From Sulfurospirillum sp. (GTDB lineage: Bacteria > Campylobacterota > Campylobacteria > Campylobacterales > Arcobacteraceae), in contig JAKZMJ010000005.1 in assembly GCA_030491005.1 (NCBI GenBank), positions 147,019 through 211,018 of the forward strand: DNA of 64,000 nucleotides, written 5' to 3'. The notes under the pieces were generated by a model, which saw only the letters and a list, made by a program, of their open reading frames with translations, ran no database searches and was not told the DNA's origin. Positions 54,360-63,992 of the stretch are shown in pieces (the first letter of the stretch is position 1; every line of letters starts with the position of its first letter). Both the position numbers and the translations under genes were made by a program.

Positions 54360-55907
54360 CTAAAAACCTAAACTTTTAAGATAACCGTTTAGCTTACTAT
54401 CTATCTCTTGCTCTATAACTTCTAAATCACTTATATCTTCCAAAGTGCCATTAATATCAATGATAACTTCTTCATCACTTGTATCAATGTATCTTGAAAT
54501 ATTTAAGTTGTAATCGTTCTCAGCTATTTCACTCATATCTATAACTCTCATAAACTTATCTATCTCTTTAAGTCCATCATATCCATCAACTATTTTATTG
54601 ATATTTTCAGGCATTAGTGTATTTTGATTTTTACCATTTTTATATTCACTTGAAGCATCTATGAACACAACTTTGTTTTTTAAGTTTTCAGCTTTTGCTT
54701 TGTTTATGATAATGATTGAAGCAGGAATTCCAGTATTGTAAAATAGCTTTTCAGGAAGTCCAACAATAGCTTCGATAATGTCATCTTGTAAAAAGCCCGT
54801 TCTTATTTTACCCTCTGTTCCACCACGAAATAAAATACCGTGTGGCAATACAACACCCATACGACCATCATTTTTAAGAACACTTATCATGTGTTGAACA
54901 AATGCTAAATCTCCATAACCTCGTGGTGGAATACCATACTTAAATCTTCCATACTCATCAGATACAACAGAGTTATATTTTGGAGATATTTCTTTACCAT
55001 TTTCATCACTCTTTACATCTATTTCTGCACTTGCCCACCACTTCTTTAAGCTAAATGGTGGATTAGCAATTACACGGTCATAAGTCATTAGTTCGCCATT
55101 TTCTAAGTGTTTCGGGTGAGCTAAAGTATCGCCTTTACGAATATCACTATCTTTGAAGTTATGAACAATCATATTAATCTTACAAATAGCCCAAGTTCCA
55201 AGGTTCTTCTCTTGACCGTATAACTTAGCATCTACAAACTTACCAACAGTTCCACCATTGTTTTTAATATAGTTAGCACTTTGTATTAACATACCACCAC
55301 TACCACAAGTAGGGTCATAGATGCTATTTCCAGCTTCTGGCTTTATAAGGCTTACTACAAGTTTTACTACCTCTTTTGGTGTATAAAACTCTCCACCTTT
55401 TTTTCCACCATCATCAGCAAACTCACGGATTAAATACTCATAAGCATTTCCAAGAATATCTGGATTATCTAAGTGTTCATTAGCAAGAGAATATTTGTTA
55501 AAGTGTAGTAGTAGTCGTGATAGTAAGCTATCAGGAAGTTTCTCAGTATCTCCAAAATGAACAGCAGTCATAACGCCCTCAAGTTGTGAGTTATGTTCTT
55601 CTATAAGTGAAAAAGCCTTATCAAGTGCTTGACCAATATTCTCAGTCTTTTTAGTTAGCTCAGACCAATAGGCATGAGTAGGAATAAAAAATTGATGGTA
55701 ATCTTCATCCTCAAGTGCGTCTTTTAAGCTTATATCATTATCTTTAACAGCTTGATTTGCTTCTTCTATAAATTGATCATTTGCTCTTTTAAGAAATAAT
55801 AAACCAAAAATATAATTTTTAAAATCTGAGCTATCAATATGACCACGCATTAAATCTGCACTATCCCATAGCCATCTTTCAAGTGTTTCAAGTGTAAGTT
55901 TATTCAT
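54360..55907 (-). CDS. hsdM: Type I restriction enzyme, modification subunit
   Basis: N6-adenine methyltransferase of the type I system. The 515-residue protein has an N-terminal helical domain (LERWLWDSADLMRGHIDSSDFKNYIFGLLFLKR), SAM motif I SIYDPTCGSGGML at about residue 200, and catalytic motif IV RVIANPPFSLKKW at about 280. GGEFYTPKEVVKLVV is the classic lead-in. It heads the hsdM-hsdS transcript. Confidence 0.97.
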   Translation of the reverse strand: MNKLTLETLERWLWDSADLMRGHIDSSDFKNYIFGLLFLKRANDQFIEEANQAVKDNDISLKDALEDEDYHQFFIPTHAYWSELTKKTENIGQALDKAFSLIEEHNSQLEGVMTAVHFGDTEKLPDSLLSRLLLHFNKYSLANEHLDNPDILGNAYEYLIREFADDGGKKGGEFYTPKEVVKLVVSLIKPEAGNSIYDPTCGSGGMLIQSANYIKNNGGTVGKFVDAKLYGQEKNLGTWAICKINMIVHNFKDSDIRKGDTLAHPKHLENGELMTYDRVIANPPFSLKKWWASAEIDVKSDENGKEISPKYNSVVSDEYGRFKYGIPPRGYGDLAFVQHMISVLKNDGRMGVVLPHGILFRGGTEGKIRTGFLQDDIIEAIVGLPEKLFYNTGIPASIIIINKAKAENLKNKVVFIDASSEYKNGKNQNTLMPENINKIVDGYDGLKEIDKFMRVIDMSEIAENDYNLNISRYIDTSDEEVIIDINGTLEDISDLEVIEQEIDSKLNGYLKSLGF

Positions 55908-56584
55908 ATATGTAAGTCCTGTAAATTATTATTTATTTTATTATACAGGGTTTATCATTATAATTAGGAATAGTAGAGTTGAAATGTTTGAAAGTAATAG
56001 ACACCGTGCAAGACACGATGTCCAAGCCATTTTGCCTAAATTTTTAATAAATTAACATTGTAGAGCCTTGTCTGACATAATACAAATAACAAAAGCGAAA
56101 CAAGTTGTTAGCTAAGTAAAAGGTTTCTTCTTTATGAAGTTTAAGAAAACAGAGGCTACAACTAAAGATACAACAGTAGCAAGTGAGAATACGAAGCAGA
56201 AGCATTAGCAAAAAGAAAACTTATTCAAAGCTTAGTTCAAGAAACAAGTAAATCATATGATTTATTTTTTTTAAATAGAGTTAAACTTGGAACTAATCTT
56301 GTTGATATGGCAATAGAGTTGAAAATAATTTTTGGTCTATTGTTGATACAAGTAAAATGTCTAAAATTATTAGTAAAGAGCGCTGGAGCTTGTTCTTAAT
56401 AAAAATGTTAAATTATCGACTTAATGAAACTTTCGGGTGCCAGAATAATCACTTTACCTTATAATTAACTAGATAATCATCAAGCATTTTTATCTTCAAA
56501 CTTTTAGTAAAACCATTGTGTATTGGAGTAAAGGTAGCATTTAAGGGTCTTATAGCCCTTATTTGATGACTTTAGTGATTTGTC
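55908..56584. other. Intergenic stretch with hairpins and a decayed gene
   Basis: 677 bp between hsdM and ribA. It holds a GC-richer hairpin at 56000-56022 (GACACCGTG, loop, CACGATGTC with one mismatch), the decayed frame listed separately at 56134-56463, and a TAAGGG/CCCTTA hairpin at 56542-56561 near the ribA end. No tRNA or attachment site is recognised. Confidence 0.5.
56134..56463 (+). pseudogene. Decayed gene of unknown function, two frameshifts
   Basis: Three successive frames read as one protein-like string: MKFKKTEATTKDTTVASENT, then EAEALAKRKLIQSLVQETSK and YDLFFLNRVKLGTNLVDMAIE, then ENNFWSIVDTSKMSKIISKE and RWSLFLIKMLNYRLNETFG before a stop. The amino acid content is protein-like and the shifts occur near 56190 and 56320. 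I do not recognise the family; it may be the residue of an earlier mobile-element gene. Confidence 0.4.
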
Positions 56585-57160
56585 TTAAAGTAAATGTCCC
56601 ATCTTATTCTTTTTGGTATCTAAATAGTCTTTATTATGTTCATTGATTTGCGTAATTGCAGGTATTCTCTCCACAATCTTTATACCTAAGTTTTCTACAA
56701 ACTTTATTTTTTCAGGACTATTTGTAATAAATTTTATATTTTTTAGTTTTAAGTCTTTGAATATATGTGCAACCACGCTATATTCTCTATCGTCTTTTCC
56801 AAAACCTAATTTTAGATTTGCTTCAATGGTATTTAAACCTTGGTCTTGTAAACAATAGGCATTTATCTTATTTAATAAACCGATATTTCTACCTTCTTGT
56901 CTATGATAAATAAGTAGCCCACCCTCTTTAGCAATAAATTTTAAAGCCAAATCTAATTGATTTTGACAATCGCATTTTAAAGAACCAAAGGTATCTCCTG
57001 TTAAACACTCTGAATGTATTCGTACATACGGAGTTTTTAAACTTTGAAAATTCTCACTCATCATTATTAGATGTTCTTGATTATCTTGTTTATATACTTT
57101 TATTTTAAATGCTCCATATTTTGTAGGTAAGTTTGCAATATTTGATTTTTCTATATTCAT
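56585..57160 (-). CDS. ribA: GTP cyclohydrolase II
   Basis: RibA opens the imidazole ring of GTP, the first step of riboflavin synthesis. The 191-residue protein carries the zinc triad in ECLTGDTFGSLKCDCQNQL (three Cys) and the catalytic region YHRQEGRNIGLLNKI, then DDREYSVVAHIFKDL. All are intact, in contrast to the degenerate RibA-like half of the gene at 44523. Divergent from hemB. Confidence 0.96.
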   Translation of the reverse strand: MNIEKSNIANLPTKYGAFKIKVYKQDNQEHLIMMSENFQSLKTPYVRIHSECLTGDTFGSLKCDCQNQLDLALKFIAKEGGLLIYHRQEGRNIGLLNKINAYCLQDQGLNTIEANLKLGFGKDDREYSVVAHIFKDLKLKNIKFITNSPEKIKFVENLGIKIVERIPAITQINEHNKDYLDTKKNKMGHLL

Positions 57161-57221
57161 ATCTTTTTAAACCTTAAATTGTTAGAATGAACAAGATTAT
57201 ATCTAAAAAGAGGTAAATAAT

Positions 57222-58202
57222 ATGTTTAAGAGATTTAGAAGATTACGAATGAACGATACTTTAAGGAATTTGGTACAAGAAAATGTTTTAAGCAAAGATG
57301 ATTTTATCTATCCTTTGTTTGTAATTGAAGGAGAGAATATAAAAAATGAAATAAAATCAATGCCAGAAGTTTTTCAAATGAGCATAGATATTATTTTAAA
57401 AGAGTGTGAATATTTACAAAAAATAGGATTAAATTCTATTATACTTTTTGCAATTCCTAAGCTTAAAGATTCAATAGGAAGTGAGTGTTTAGATGAACAA
57501 AGTTTAATCTCACGAACGATTAAAGCTATAAAAAAAGAATTTCCTCTTATGTTTATAGTTACAGATTTGTGCTTTTGTGAATATACGAACCATGGGCATT
57601 GTGGAATAATTGATCCCAAAACAAAAAGTGTACACAACGATAAGACTTTAGAAATCTCAGCAATCCAAGCACTAATTCATGCACAAGCAGGGGCAGATAT
57701 GATAGCACCTTCAGGAATGATGGACGGTATTATTAGAACACTTAGAACTGCTTTAGATGAAAATGGCTTTGAAAATCTTCCAATTATGGCTTATTCTTCA
57801 AAGTTTGCCTCAGGATATTATGGTCCTTTTGCACAAGTTGCACAAAGTGCCCCATCTTATGGAGATAGAAAAACATACCAAATGAATCCCGCAAATAGGC
57901 TTGAAGCCATAAATGAGTCTTTAGCAGATGAAGAAGAAGGAGCTGATATCTTGATGGTTAAACCAGCCTTAGCCTTTTTAGACATTATAAGAGATATTAG
58001 AAATAACTCAAAGCTTCCACTTGCAGCATATAATGTAAGCGGTGAATACTCTATGCTTAAACTTGCCCAAAAAGCTGGATTTATTGATTATGAACGCGTT
58101 ATGATGGAAACATTGCTTGGTTTTAAAAGAGCAGGGGCCAATATCATCATATCTTATCATGCAAAAGAAGCAATTGAAATTTTAAATAAAAACAAGGTCT
58201 AA
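57222..58202 (+). CDS. hemB: Delta-aminolevulinic acid dehydratase (porphobilinogen synthase)
   Basis: HemB condenses two 5-aminolevulinate molecules to porphobilinogen in heme synthesis. It is 326 residues long. N-terminus FKRFRRLRMNDTLRNLVQE, the metal-binding Cys/His region TDLCFCEYTNHGHCGI, and Schiff-base lysines in MAYSSKFASGYYGPF (about 195) and ILMVKPALAFLDIIRDI (about 247). The start at 57222 follows AAAGAGGTAAATAAT. Its stop lies 22 bp before the IS481-family element. Confidence 0.97.
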   Translation: MFKRFRRLRMNDTLRNLVQENVLSKDDFIYPLFVIEGENIKNEIKSMPEVFQMSIDIILKECEYLQKIGLNSIILFAIPKLKDSIGSECLDEQSLISRTIKAIKKEFPLMFIVTDLCFCEYTNHGHCGIIDPKTKSVHNDKTLEISAIQALIHAQAGADMIAPSGMMDGIIRTLRTALDENGFENLPIMAYSSKFASGYYGPFAQVAQSAPSYGDRKTYQMNPANRLEAINESLADEEEGADILMVKPALAFLDIIRDIRNNSKLPLAAYNVSGEYSMLKLAQKAGFIDYERVMMETLLGFKRAGANIIISYHAKEAIEILNKNKV

Positions 58203-58223
58203 ATTTAAGTATAACTTAATAAT

Positions 58224-59315
58224 TGTCAAGTTTCACCACGTTGTACCATTCCAAAAACAATATCTTGAAACACATCTGGTAAAATCTTAAATATTTCAGG
58301 TTTCGTTTGAAACCAACTTTGAACTGCATTAAATGGAGTTCTGACTTTTAATTCTTTTCTTAAAGAACCATGTCTTCTATTGAAGTTGTAGTATATCAAA
58401 AATTTATTTAAATCTTTTTTAACATCATCTATATTTTCATAGTCTTGGGCTTTGATTGTAGCATTTTTAATAGTTCCGTTTACTCTTTCTACCATTCCAT
58501 TGGTTTGTGGTGTATATGGAGCTGTTAGTCTATGTTCTATACTATCTTCTTTACATTCTACATCAAACTTGTGATTACCACTTACAATTCCTTTGCCTCT
58601 TGCCCATTTATCTGTAAATTCCAATCCATTATCTGTTAAAATATGAGTTAAGTAAAAAGGAAAAAACTCTTTACAAACTTTTAGAAATTCAACTGCATTA
58701 TTAGATGATTTGTTTTTATACACTTTGTAATATAGTAGCCTTGTAGCTCTGTCTATTGCTACAAATAGATAAAACTTTTGTTTATCAAACTTTGGTAAAT
58801 AGGTTACATCTATATGCAAATATCCAGGTTCGTATTCTTTAAATTTCTTTGCTTTTTCTTTTTGTTCTTGTGGGACTCTATTTATATCAAATGCTTTTAG
58901 AGTTCTATAGATATTACTTCTATTTGCATTTGGGATAATATCAACCATTGTATCTACTAGGTCATCTAGTTCCATCCAAGTCATTGTTCTAACTACTTTT
59001 ATTAACTCTTTTTCTAAAGATGTTAAAGTTGTTTTTATATTATGTGGTCTTGAACTTTTATCTTCAATAAAATCCCTATCTTTCCATTTAGAGATAGTTT
59101 TAATATTTAGATTATAATTATTTGCTAATTCAACATTTGTTAAATTAGATTTCTGTATTATTTCTCTTATGTGCTGGTTTGTTCTAGCATTAGAGTGATA
59201 GGTTTGTGACATATTTTAAATCCTTATGTGTTGTAAAGATTTTACACTTATGTTGTTTAATCTATCACTTTCTTATTTATGAAACTAGGCAACCATAACG
59301 TGGTGAAACTGGACA
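58224..59315 (-). mobile_element. IS481-family insertion sequence (about 1.09 kb)
   Basis: Terminal inverted repeats TGTCAAGTTTCACCACGTT (58224) and TGTCCAGTTTCACCACGTT (inward from 59315) match at 18 of 19 positions. No target duplication is visible: the left flank is TTAATAAT and the right flank is TGTTGGTA. Absence of a duplication plus loss of the 5' end of the next gene suggests an adjacent deletion. Confidence 0.88.
58226..59212 (-). CDS. IS481-family transposase
   Basis: The 328-residue protein has an N-terminal double helix-turn-helix (NVELANNYNLNIKTISKWKDRD) and a DDE integrase core: Asp in GYLHIDVTYLPKF, Asp in THILTDNGLEFTD, and Glu in TNGMVERVNGTIKNAT, then YYNFNRRHGSL. This matches IS481 transposases. 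It appears intact, and its stop codon lies inside the left terminal repeat. Confidence 0.92.
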   Translation of the reverse strand: MSQTYHSNARTNQHIREIIQKSNLTNVELANNYNLNIKTISKWKDRDFIEDKSSRPHNIKTTLTSLEKELIKVVRTMTWMELDDLVDTMVDIIPNANRSNIYRTLKAFDINRVPQEQKEKAKKFKEYEPGYLHIDVTYLPKFDKQKFYLFVAIDRATRLLYYKVYKNKSSNNAVEFLKVCKEFFPFYLTHILTDNGLEFTDKWARGKGIVSGNHKFDVECKEDSIEHRLTAPYTPQTNGMVERVNGTIKNATIKAQDYENIDDVKKDLNKFLIYYNFNRRHGSLRKELKVRTPFNAVQSWFQTKPEIFKILPDVFQDIVFGMVQRGET

Positions 59316-60179
59316 TGTTGGTAAATCTTTTAATCAATTTTATTTAGCAAATTATTTTAACAATAGGTATTCTTTTCATGATGAATATAATGATTTCATA
59401 TATCCTGAAACATTCTTAGATTCTGAATTAAATTATTTTAAAAATAATAATATGATGTGGCAAGTTGAATCTATGATTAGAAGATATGAAAGTTTTATTC
59501 CTGAAGATGATTTTAAAAAAGCTAAAGAAGTTATTAAATCTACAAAATTGTACCTAGAAAACTTAGAAAAACTAGAAGAAGCAAATGACGAAAAATCAAT
59601 ATCAACATTTCAAGCTATGCAAGGCTTTATCAAATATAAAGAAGGTCAAACAGTAACTTTAAATCCTGTTATTAATCTTAATGGCTATAAAGATGATATA
59701 GAGTTTAATATTAATGTTACAGATGATAAAAACAATATCTTAGTTGAAGAAATTTCTTTTACTTGTAAGATTGATAATAATACTAATAAAATAAGAAGAA
59801 CTTGTACTAATAAATTAACTTTTAATGCTAGTTCTTTAAAAGGTAAGAATTTAATAAAGCTAAGACTTTATGATGATGATTTACTTTTCCCTGACTATTT
59901 AAAGAAAGAAGTGCATGTACATTTAATGAAAGTAAAAGACATAAAAATACTAAATGTAAAAGCAAATATAGTTAAAAATTTATCAGATGAAACTAAATAT
60001 GTAGCAGATATTGATGTGAGTTTTAATAATGATAGCTTACCTTATTCAGTCGTTGTTACATTAAATTCAAAGCCCATAAATGATGGTAAAAGAATAGAGA
60101 TTTTAAAAAGTGAGTTCTCTAATAATATACTGTCCCTCTTTGTCAATACCAATCCTAAATATATTTATATTCCAAACCT

Positions 60180-61151
60180 CTAAGCTACCTTTAGTAACAC
60201 TTCTTTAGCATTATAACATTTATCATTAGCACAATTATAATATGCTTCATCTGGTGTTAAATAATCTATTGCAGAATGTAATCTCTCTTTATTGTAAATA
60301 TTGATATATTCATCTATTCCTTTTCTTGCCTCCTTGATATCTTTATATGAATATGGATATACATCTTCATATTTTAATGTTCTCCAAAATCTCTCAATAA
60401 CAATATTGTCAATACTCCTACCTTTTGCATCCATAGATATAGATATATCATTATCTACTAATATTTTAATATGTTCATTTGCAGTGTATTGGCTACCTTG
60501 GTCTGTGTTTACTATTTCAGGTCTTGGATATAGAGATAATGCTTCATTTAATACACTAGTTGTCAAGGATACATCCATTGAATTAGATAACTTCCATGAT
60601 AATATCTTCTTAGTATTCCAATGTATAATAGCAGCCAAATAAACAAAGCCTTTCTCTAGTCGAATATAAGTTATATCTGTACTCCATACTTTATTTGGAG
60701 TATCTATGATTACTTGATTTTTATCATTTTTAAACTCTTTTAAAAGGTATGGGTATTTCTTATGTTCTTTATTAGCTAAAGTAGTTCTAAGCTTAGGATA
60801 TAATGCTCTTATACCCATAAATTTCATAGCTGTTTTTATCAGTTTTCTACCAACATTTAAACCCAATCTAGCCAAGAGTTTAACTATCCTTCTAGTACCA
60901 TAGTATGGGTGCTTTGTGTGTATTAAATCTATAGTATTTAAAAGCTTCATATCTTCATTAGAACTAAATGGTATTACAGGTTCATAGTAATATGCTGTTT
61001 TAGATATATCTAATAGTACTAATTGCTTATTCAATGATAATTTATGCTTAGTATCAATCATCTCTTTTCTCTTATTTAATGATACCAAGCTTACGAGCTT
61101 TCCCTCAAGAAAATCTTTCTCTAAAGTTAATTCACCAACTTTCTTTGCCAT
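60180..61151 (-). CDS. IS3-family transposase, OrfB part (copy B)
   Basis: Same 323-residue core as copy A with the DDE residues in VWSTDITYIRL, NTDQGSQYTA and ERFWRTLKYEDV intact. It differs at about four positions (MIDTKHK, KQLVLLD, TIDLIHT, VYPYSYK). At least some of the differences need several base changes, so the two copies have diverged since their split. The upstream OrfA portion has the same 44-nt interruption. Confidence 0.85.
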   Translation of the reverse strand: MAKKVGELTLEKDFLEGKLVSLVSLNKRKEMIDTKHKLSLNKQLVLLDISKTAYYYEPVIPFSSNEDMKLLNTIDLIHTKHPYYGTRRIVKLLARLGLNVGRKLIKTAMKFMGIRALYPKLRTTLANKEHKKYPYLLKEFKNDKNQVIIDTPNKVWSTDITYIRLEKGFVYLAAIIHWNTKKILSWKLSNSMDVSLTTSVLNEALSLYPRPEIVNTDQGSQYTANEHIKILVDNDISISMDAKGRSIDNIVIERFWRTLKYEDVYPYSYKDIKEARKGIDEYINIYNKERLHSAIDYLTPDEAYYNCANDKCYNAKEVLLKVA

Positions 61152-61327
61152 ATTATCTTTATCTTTTTGTAGTGTTTCAATTTCTATTTTATACTCTTTA
61201 ACTAAAGCACTTTTATCAAATGCTAAACTTGCATTATCTAAAAACTGTTTCTTCCAATTTAATAAATTCTTTGGTAATACATTCGACAGTTTGCCTTGTG
61301 ATATTAATCACAAGTTGTCCTTTACTC

Positions 61328-61429
61328 TTATTGTGTTGCTATCTCATTTAATGTCTTTGTTCCCTCTAAAACTTCTAAAACTAATTTTGCTTTAAAACTT
61401 GCTGTGTATGTTGTTCTTTTTCTACTCAT
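61328..61429 (-). pseudogene. Interrupted orfA of IS3 copy B
   Basis: Starts at 61429 and stops after NEIATQ exactly as in copy A. The 44-nt hairpin segment lies at about 61286-61329. Confidence 0.7.
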
Positions 61430-63746
61430 AATGTAATATCCTCTTTTTTTATCTTTATATTGTATCTATTGGAATAAAAATATTTTATTAATTGGTTGTT
61501 TTATCTGGGGACATTATATAATGCACTATCAAATTTAGCTATTGAGATTAATTTTACTGATCACATAAAAGAAAATTATGCTATTAGCGATGATATTATA
61601 TATATAAATGTAAAAGAAGATATTGATAAGTTAAAAGCAAAAGAAGAAATCATATCAAATGCACCAAACCTTGAAATAATAGGAGTAAATGGTAGTGGTG
61701 CACACAACATGAATGTTAGTATAAAAAAAGGCGGAAGTATCACTTATCTTATTTCAGGAGATTATTTTAAACAAGTGCTTTCATCAAGAAATTTAAAAGG
61801 TACTTGTACTTCTAAAAGTATAACTACAACTAAAGCAGAATATAAATGTACTTACAATACTACCTTAGCTAAATTTACTCCATCAATGAAAGTTGAAGAT
61901 ACAAACTCTTCTGTATTTTTTCCACAAGCACCTAAAGTAGAAGTCATAGAAGACAATAACAATGCACCAAGTATTACAATAATAGAAGATGAGAATATAT
62001 ATACAAAAGGTCAAAAAATATACTTAAAAGCATCTGCTAGCGATGATGGATATATCTCTAGTACGATATGGGAAACTTATAGAAGTGAATTAAAAATCTT
62101 TAATAAAAATAGTATAGATAAAGCATATTTTTATGCTCCTACACTTTTACAAAATAGAAGAATTTATTTCTTTAAAATTACAGTATTAGATAATCACAAA
62201 CGCTCTACAAGTAAAATATATGCTATAAAAGTACAAGGTGATACATCTATAAAAAAAGAAATAAAATATATATCAGATATCAATTACGCAGATACTTGTA
62301 GTAGCTTTACACAAACTAATTGTGGATATAAAATCACAGATATTAGCTTAGAAAAAATTACAAAAAAATGGAAATATAAAAACACTGGGAATGTTGATCT
62401 TAAAAGTATAAAGTTTTATACAGAAACAAAAAGTGATTTTATAGGCACTTTACAAATAGGAAATCCATCAAGTGCATCTATTATCAGACAAGATAGTGAT
62501 TTTGAAATAAGTGTAGATATATCTATTCCTAAAAATATGATAGATGGTGAATATACTAGAAAATGGATATTAAAAGATAATTTTGGAAATAATATCAAAT
62601 TTTCAAATGGAAATATTGCTATTATGTTCTTTAAATTTAAATTACAAAGAGGTATTACAAGTGAAAGTTTGTCATTAGAAGACTTACTCCTTGGTAAAAC
62701 ATTATATGAAAAATGTGAAAATCATGTAAATACATTAGTATTTCAACACAATGGTAAAATAAAATCAATAGAAAAAAATGACATAAAATATATTCCTTAT
62801 AGTATAGCTGGTAATATTATTACTACTAGTGATGAAGAAGGAGAAGAAACCAAAACACTTAAAAGTAGTTCATCTAAATATATTAAGCTTGAGGAAAACA
62901 ATGAAGATATTACAACATTCTACTTTAGTAAAAATGATGCTAATCATGCTCCTTTTAATAATGATTGTAATGATGAAGATGATGATAACAATGGAGTATT
63001 AGTTAAAGATTTAGTATCAGGACATATTGACTTTAAAGATAATGAAAACAAGACTATATCAGTACCAAATGATGCTTGGATAAGAATAGTACCAAAGATT
63101 TGGCAAAATGGAAACAATTGGAATGGTCCAAAATGTAAAATAAATTCAAGTGGTAATTTTGGTAGTGAGTGTTATGTACATAAAGATTTAAGTATGATTA
63201 GAAGTGCATTTACATCAAGTGAAAAATACCAAGTTGTAATATACAAAGAAACTACAAATAATCATCAGTGGAATAAAGAAGAAAGTAGTTATTTTCATCT
63301 AGGAAATGAAGTTGAATATGAAGCTTGGTCTAATTTCTCTACATATAAAAGTAGTGAAGTAGCTACTGAGTCTAAGTTTACAAGACTAAATTTTAATGGT
63401 TCTACTCATACAGGTACTTCTTATTCAAGCTCTCCTTGGTCTTGTGTAAAAGATAGTACTACAAAATTAGTATGGGAAGTTAAAACAAAAAGTAGTGGTA
63501 TTCATAATAAAGACAATACTTATCAATGGGGTGGCATAAGTGCAATAGGTAGAGATGATACACCTAGAGTTGGCAAGTATTATGACGACTGGAATTCTTT
63601 AGTAAATGGAGCAAACGCTGAAAGCCTTTGTGGCTTTACTAATTGGAGAGTACCAACACCAAATGAATTAAGAAGTATAGTAGATAGTGATAAAACTGAT
63701 CCATCTATTAATACAGCTTATTTTCCAAATACTGTTTCTCATTTTT

Positions 63747-63889
63747 TTTGGTCTAGCTCGCCTCTTTTGAGATTTAGTAATAAGCATGCGTCGTTTGTCG
63801 TCTTCAGCCATAGTGACACGGGACTCTTCGATGCCTACTACGATCGGAACGATGATAAAGCGGTTCGTTTAGTGCGGGGAGGAGAGTGA
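63747..63889 (+). other. Putative DGR variable region and initiation-of-homing sequence
   Basis: Within the last 47 codons the base composition jumps from about 25% G+C (63661-63720) to 50% (63781-63840), with few A. The protein part FWSSSPL...VRLVRGGE is the conserved frame around the variable residues in DUF1566/C-type-lectin-like DGR targets. The G-rich 3' end (GTTTAGTGCGGGGAGGAGAG) fits the fixed homing-initiation segment. Template and reverse transcriptase are not in the window. Confidence 0.75.
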
Positions 63890-63891
63890 TT

Positions 63892-63913
63892 ACTTAAGGC
63901 TTTTGCCTTAAGT
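63892..63913 (+). terminator. Hairpin 3 bp after the DGR target gene
   Basis: ACTTAAGGC, loop TTTT, GCCTTAAGT followed by TTTTCTTTTTT is a textbook intrinsic terminator. A hairpin just downstream of the variable region is also part of target recognition in the Bordetella phage DGR, so it may serve both purposes. Confidence 0.8.
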
Positions 63914-63992
63914 TTTTCTTTTTTATTTTCTTTTTCTTTTCGTTTTCAAAAATCTTAGATATAATTATGAAAGAAAATATAAAAGGTAATAA

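Larger units (their letters stand above)
60126..61518 (-). mobile_element. IS3-family insertion sequence, copy B (1,393 bp)
   Basis: Inverted relative to copy A and the same length. Ends TATACTGTCCC at 60126 and GGGACATTATA ending at 61518, flanked by the 3-bp duplication TAA (60123-60125 and 61519-61521). The host gene rejoins in frame when it is removed, so this is a simple insertion. Confidence 0.92.
59316..63889 (+). pseudogene. Large repeat-rich protein with C-terminal DUF1566 domain and DGR variable region; 5' end lost, split by IS3 copy B
   Basis: The open frame starts at the IS481 edge (VGKSFNQFYLANYF) with no start codon of its own, runs to 60125 (...KSEFSNN), is interrupted by IS3 copy B, and resumes at 61522 as ALSNLAIEINF. 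Removing the element and one TAA restores the frame exactly. The downstream part has Ig/PKD-like beta domains (YTKGQKIYLKASASDDGYI) and Asp/Asn-rich turns (NDCNDEDDDNNG). The C-terminal Lcl/DUF1566 fold contains CVKDSTTKLVWEVKT, CGFTNWRVPTPNELRSIVD and FFWSSSPL, ending VRLVRGGE. Together the remaining codons number about 1,060. The native protein was probably exported, but its signal peptide is missing. An ATG/TTG-initiated fragment from 61496 could still be made. Confidence 0.82.

Noticed and set aside
58216..59323. Target duplication for the IS481-family element
   Set aside because: Flanks TTAATAAT and TGTTGGTA share no repeat, so none is claimed.
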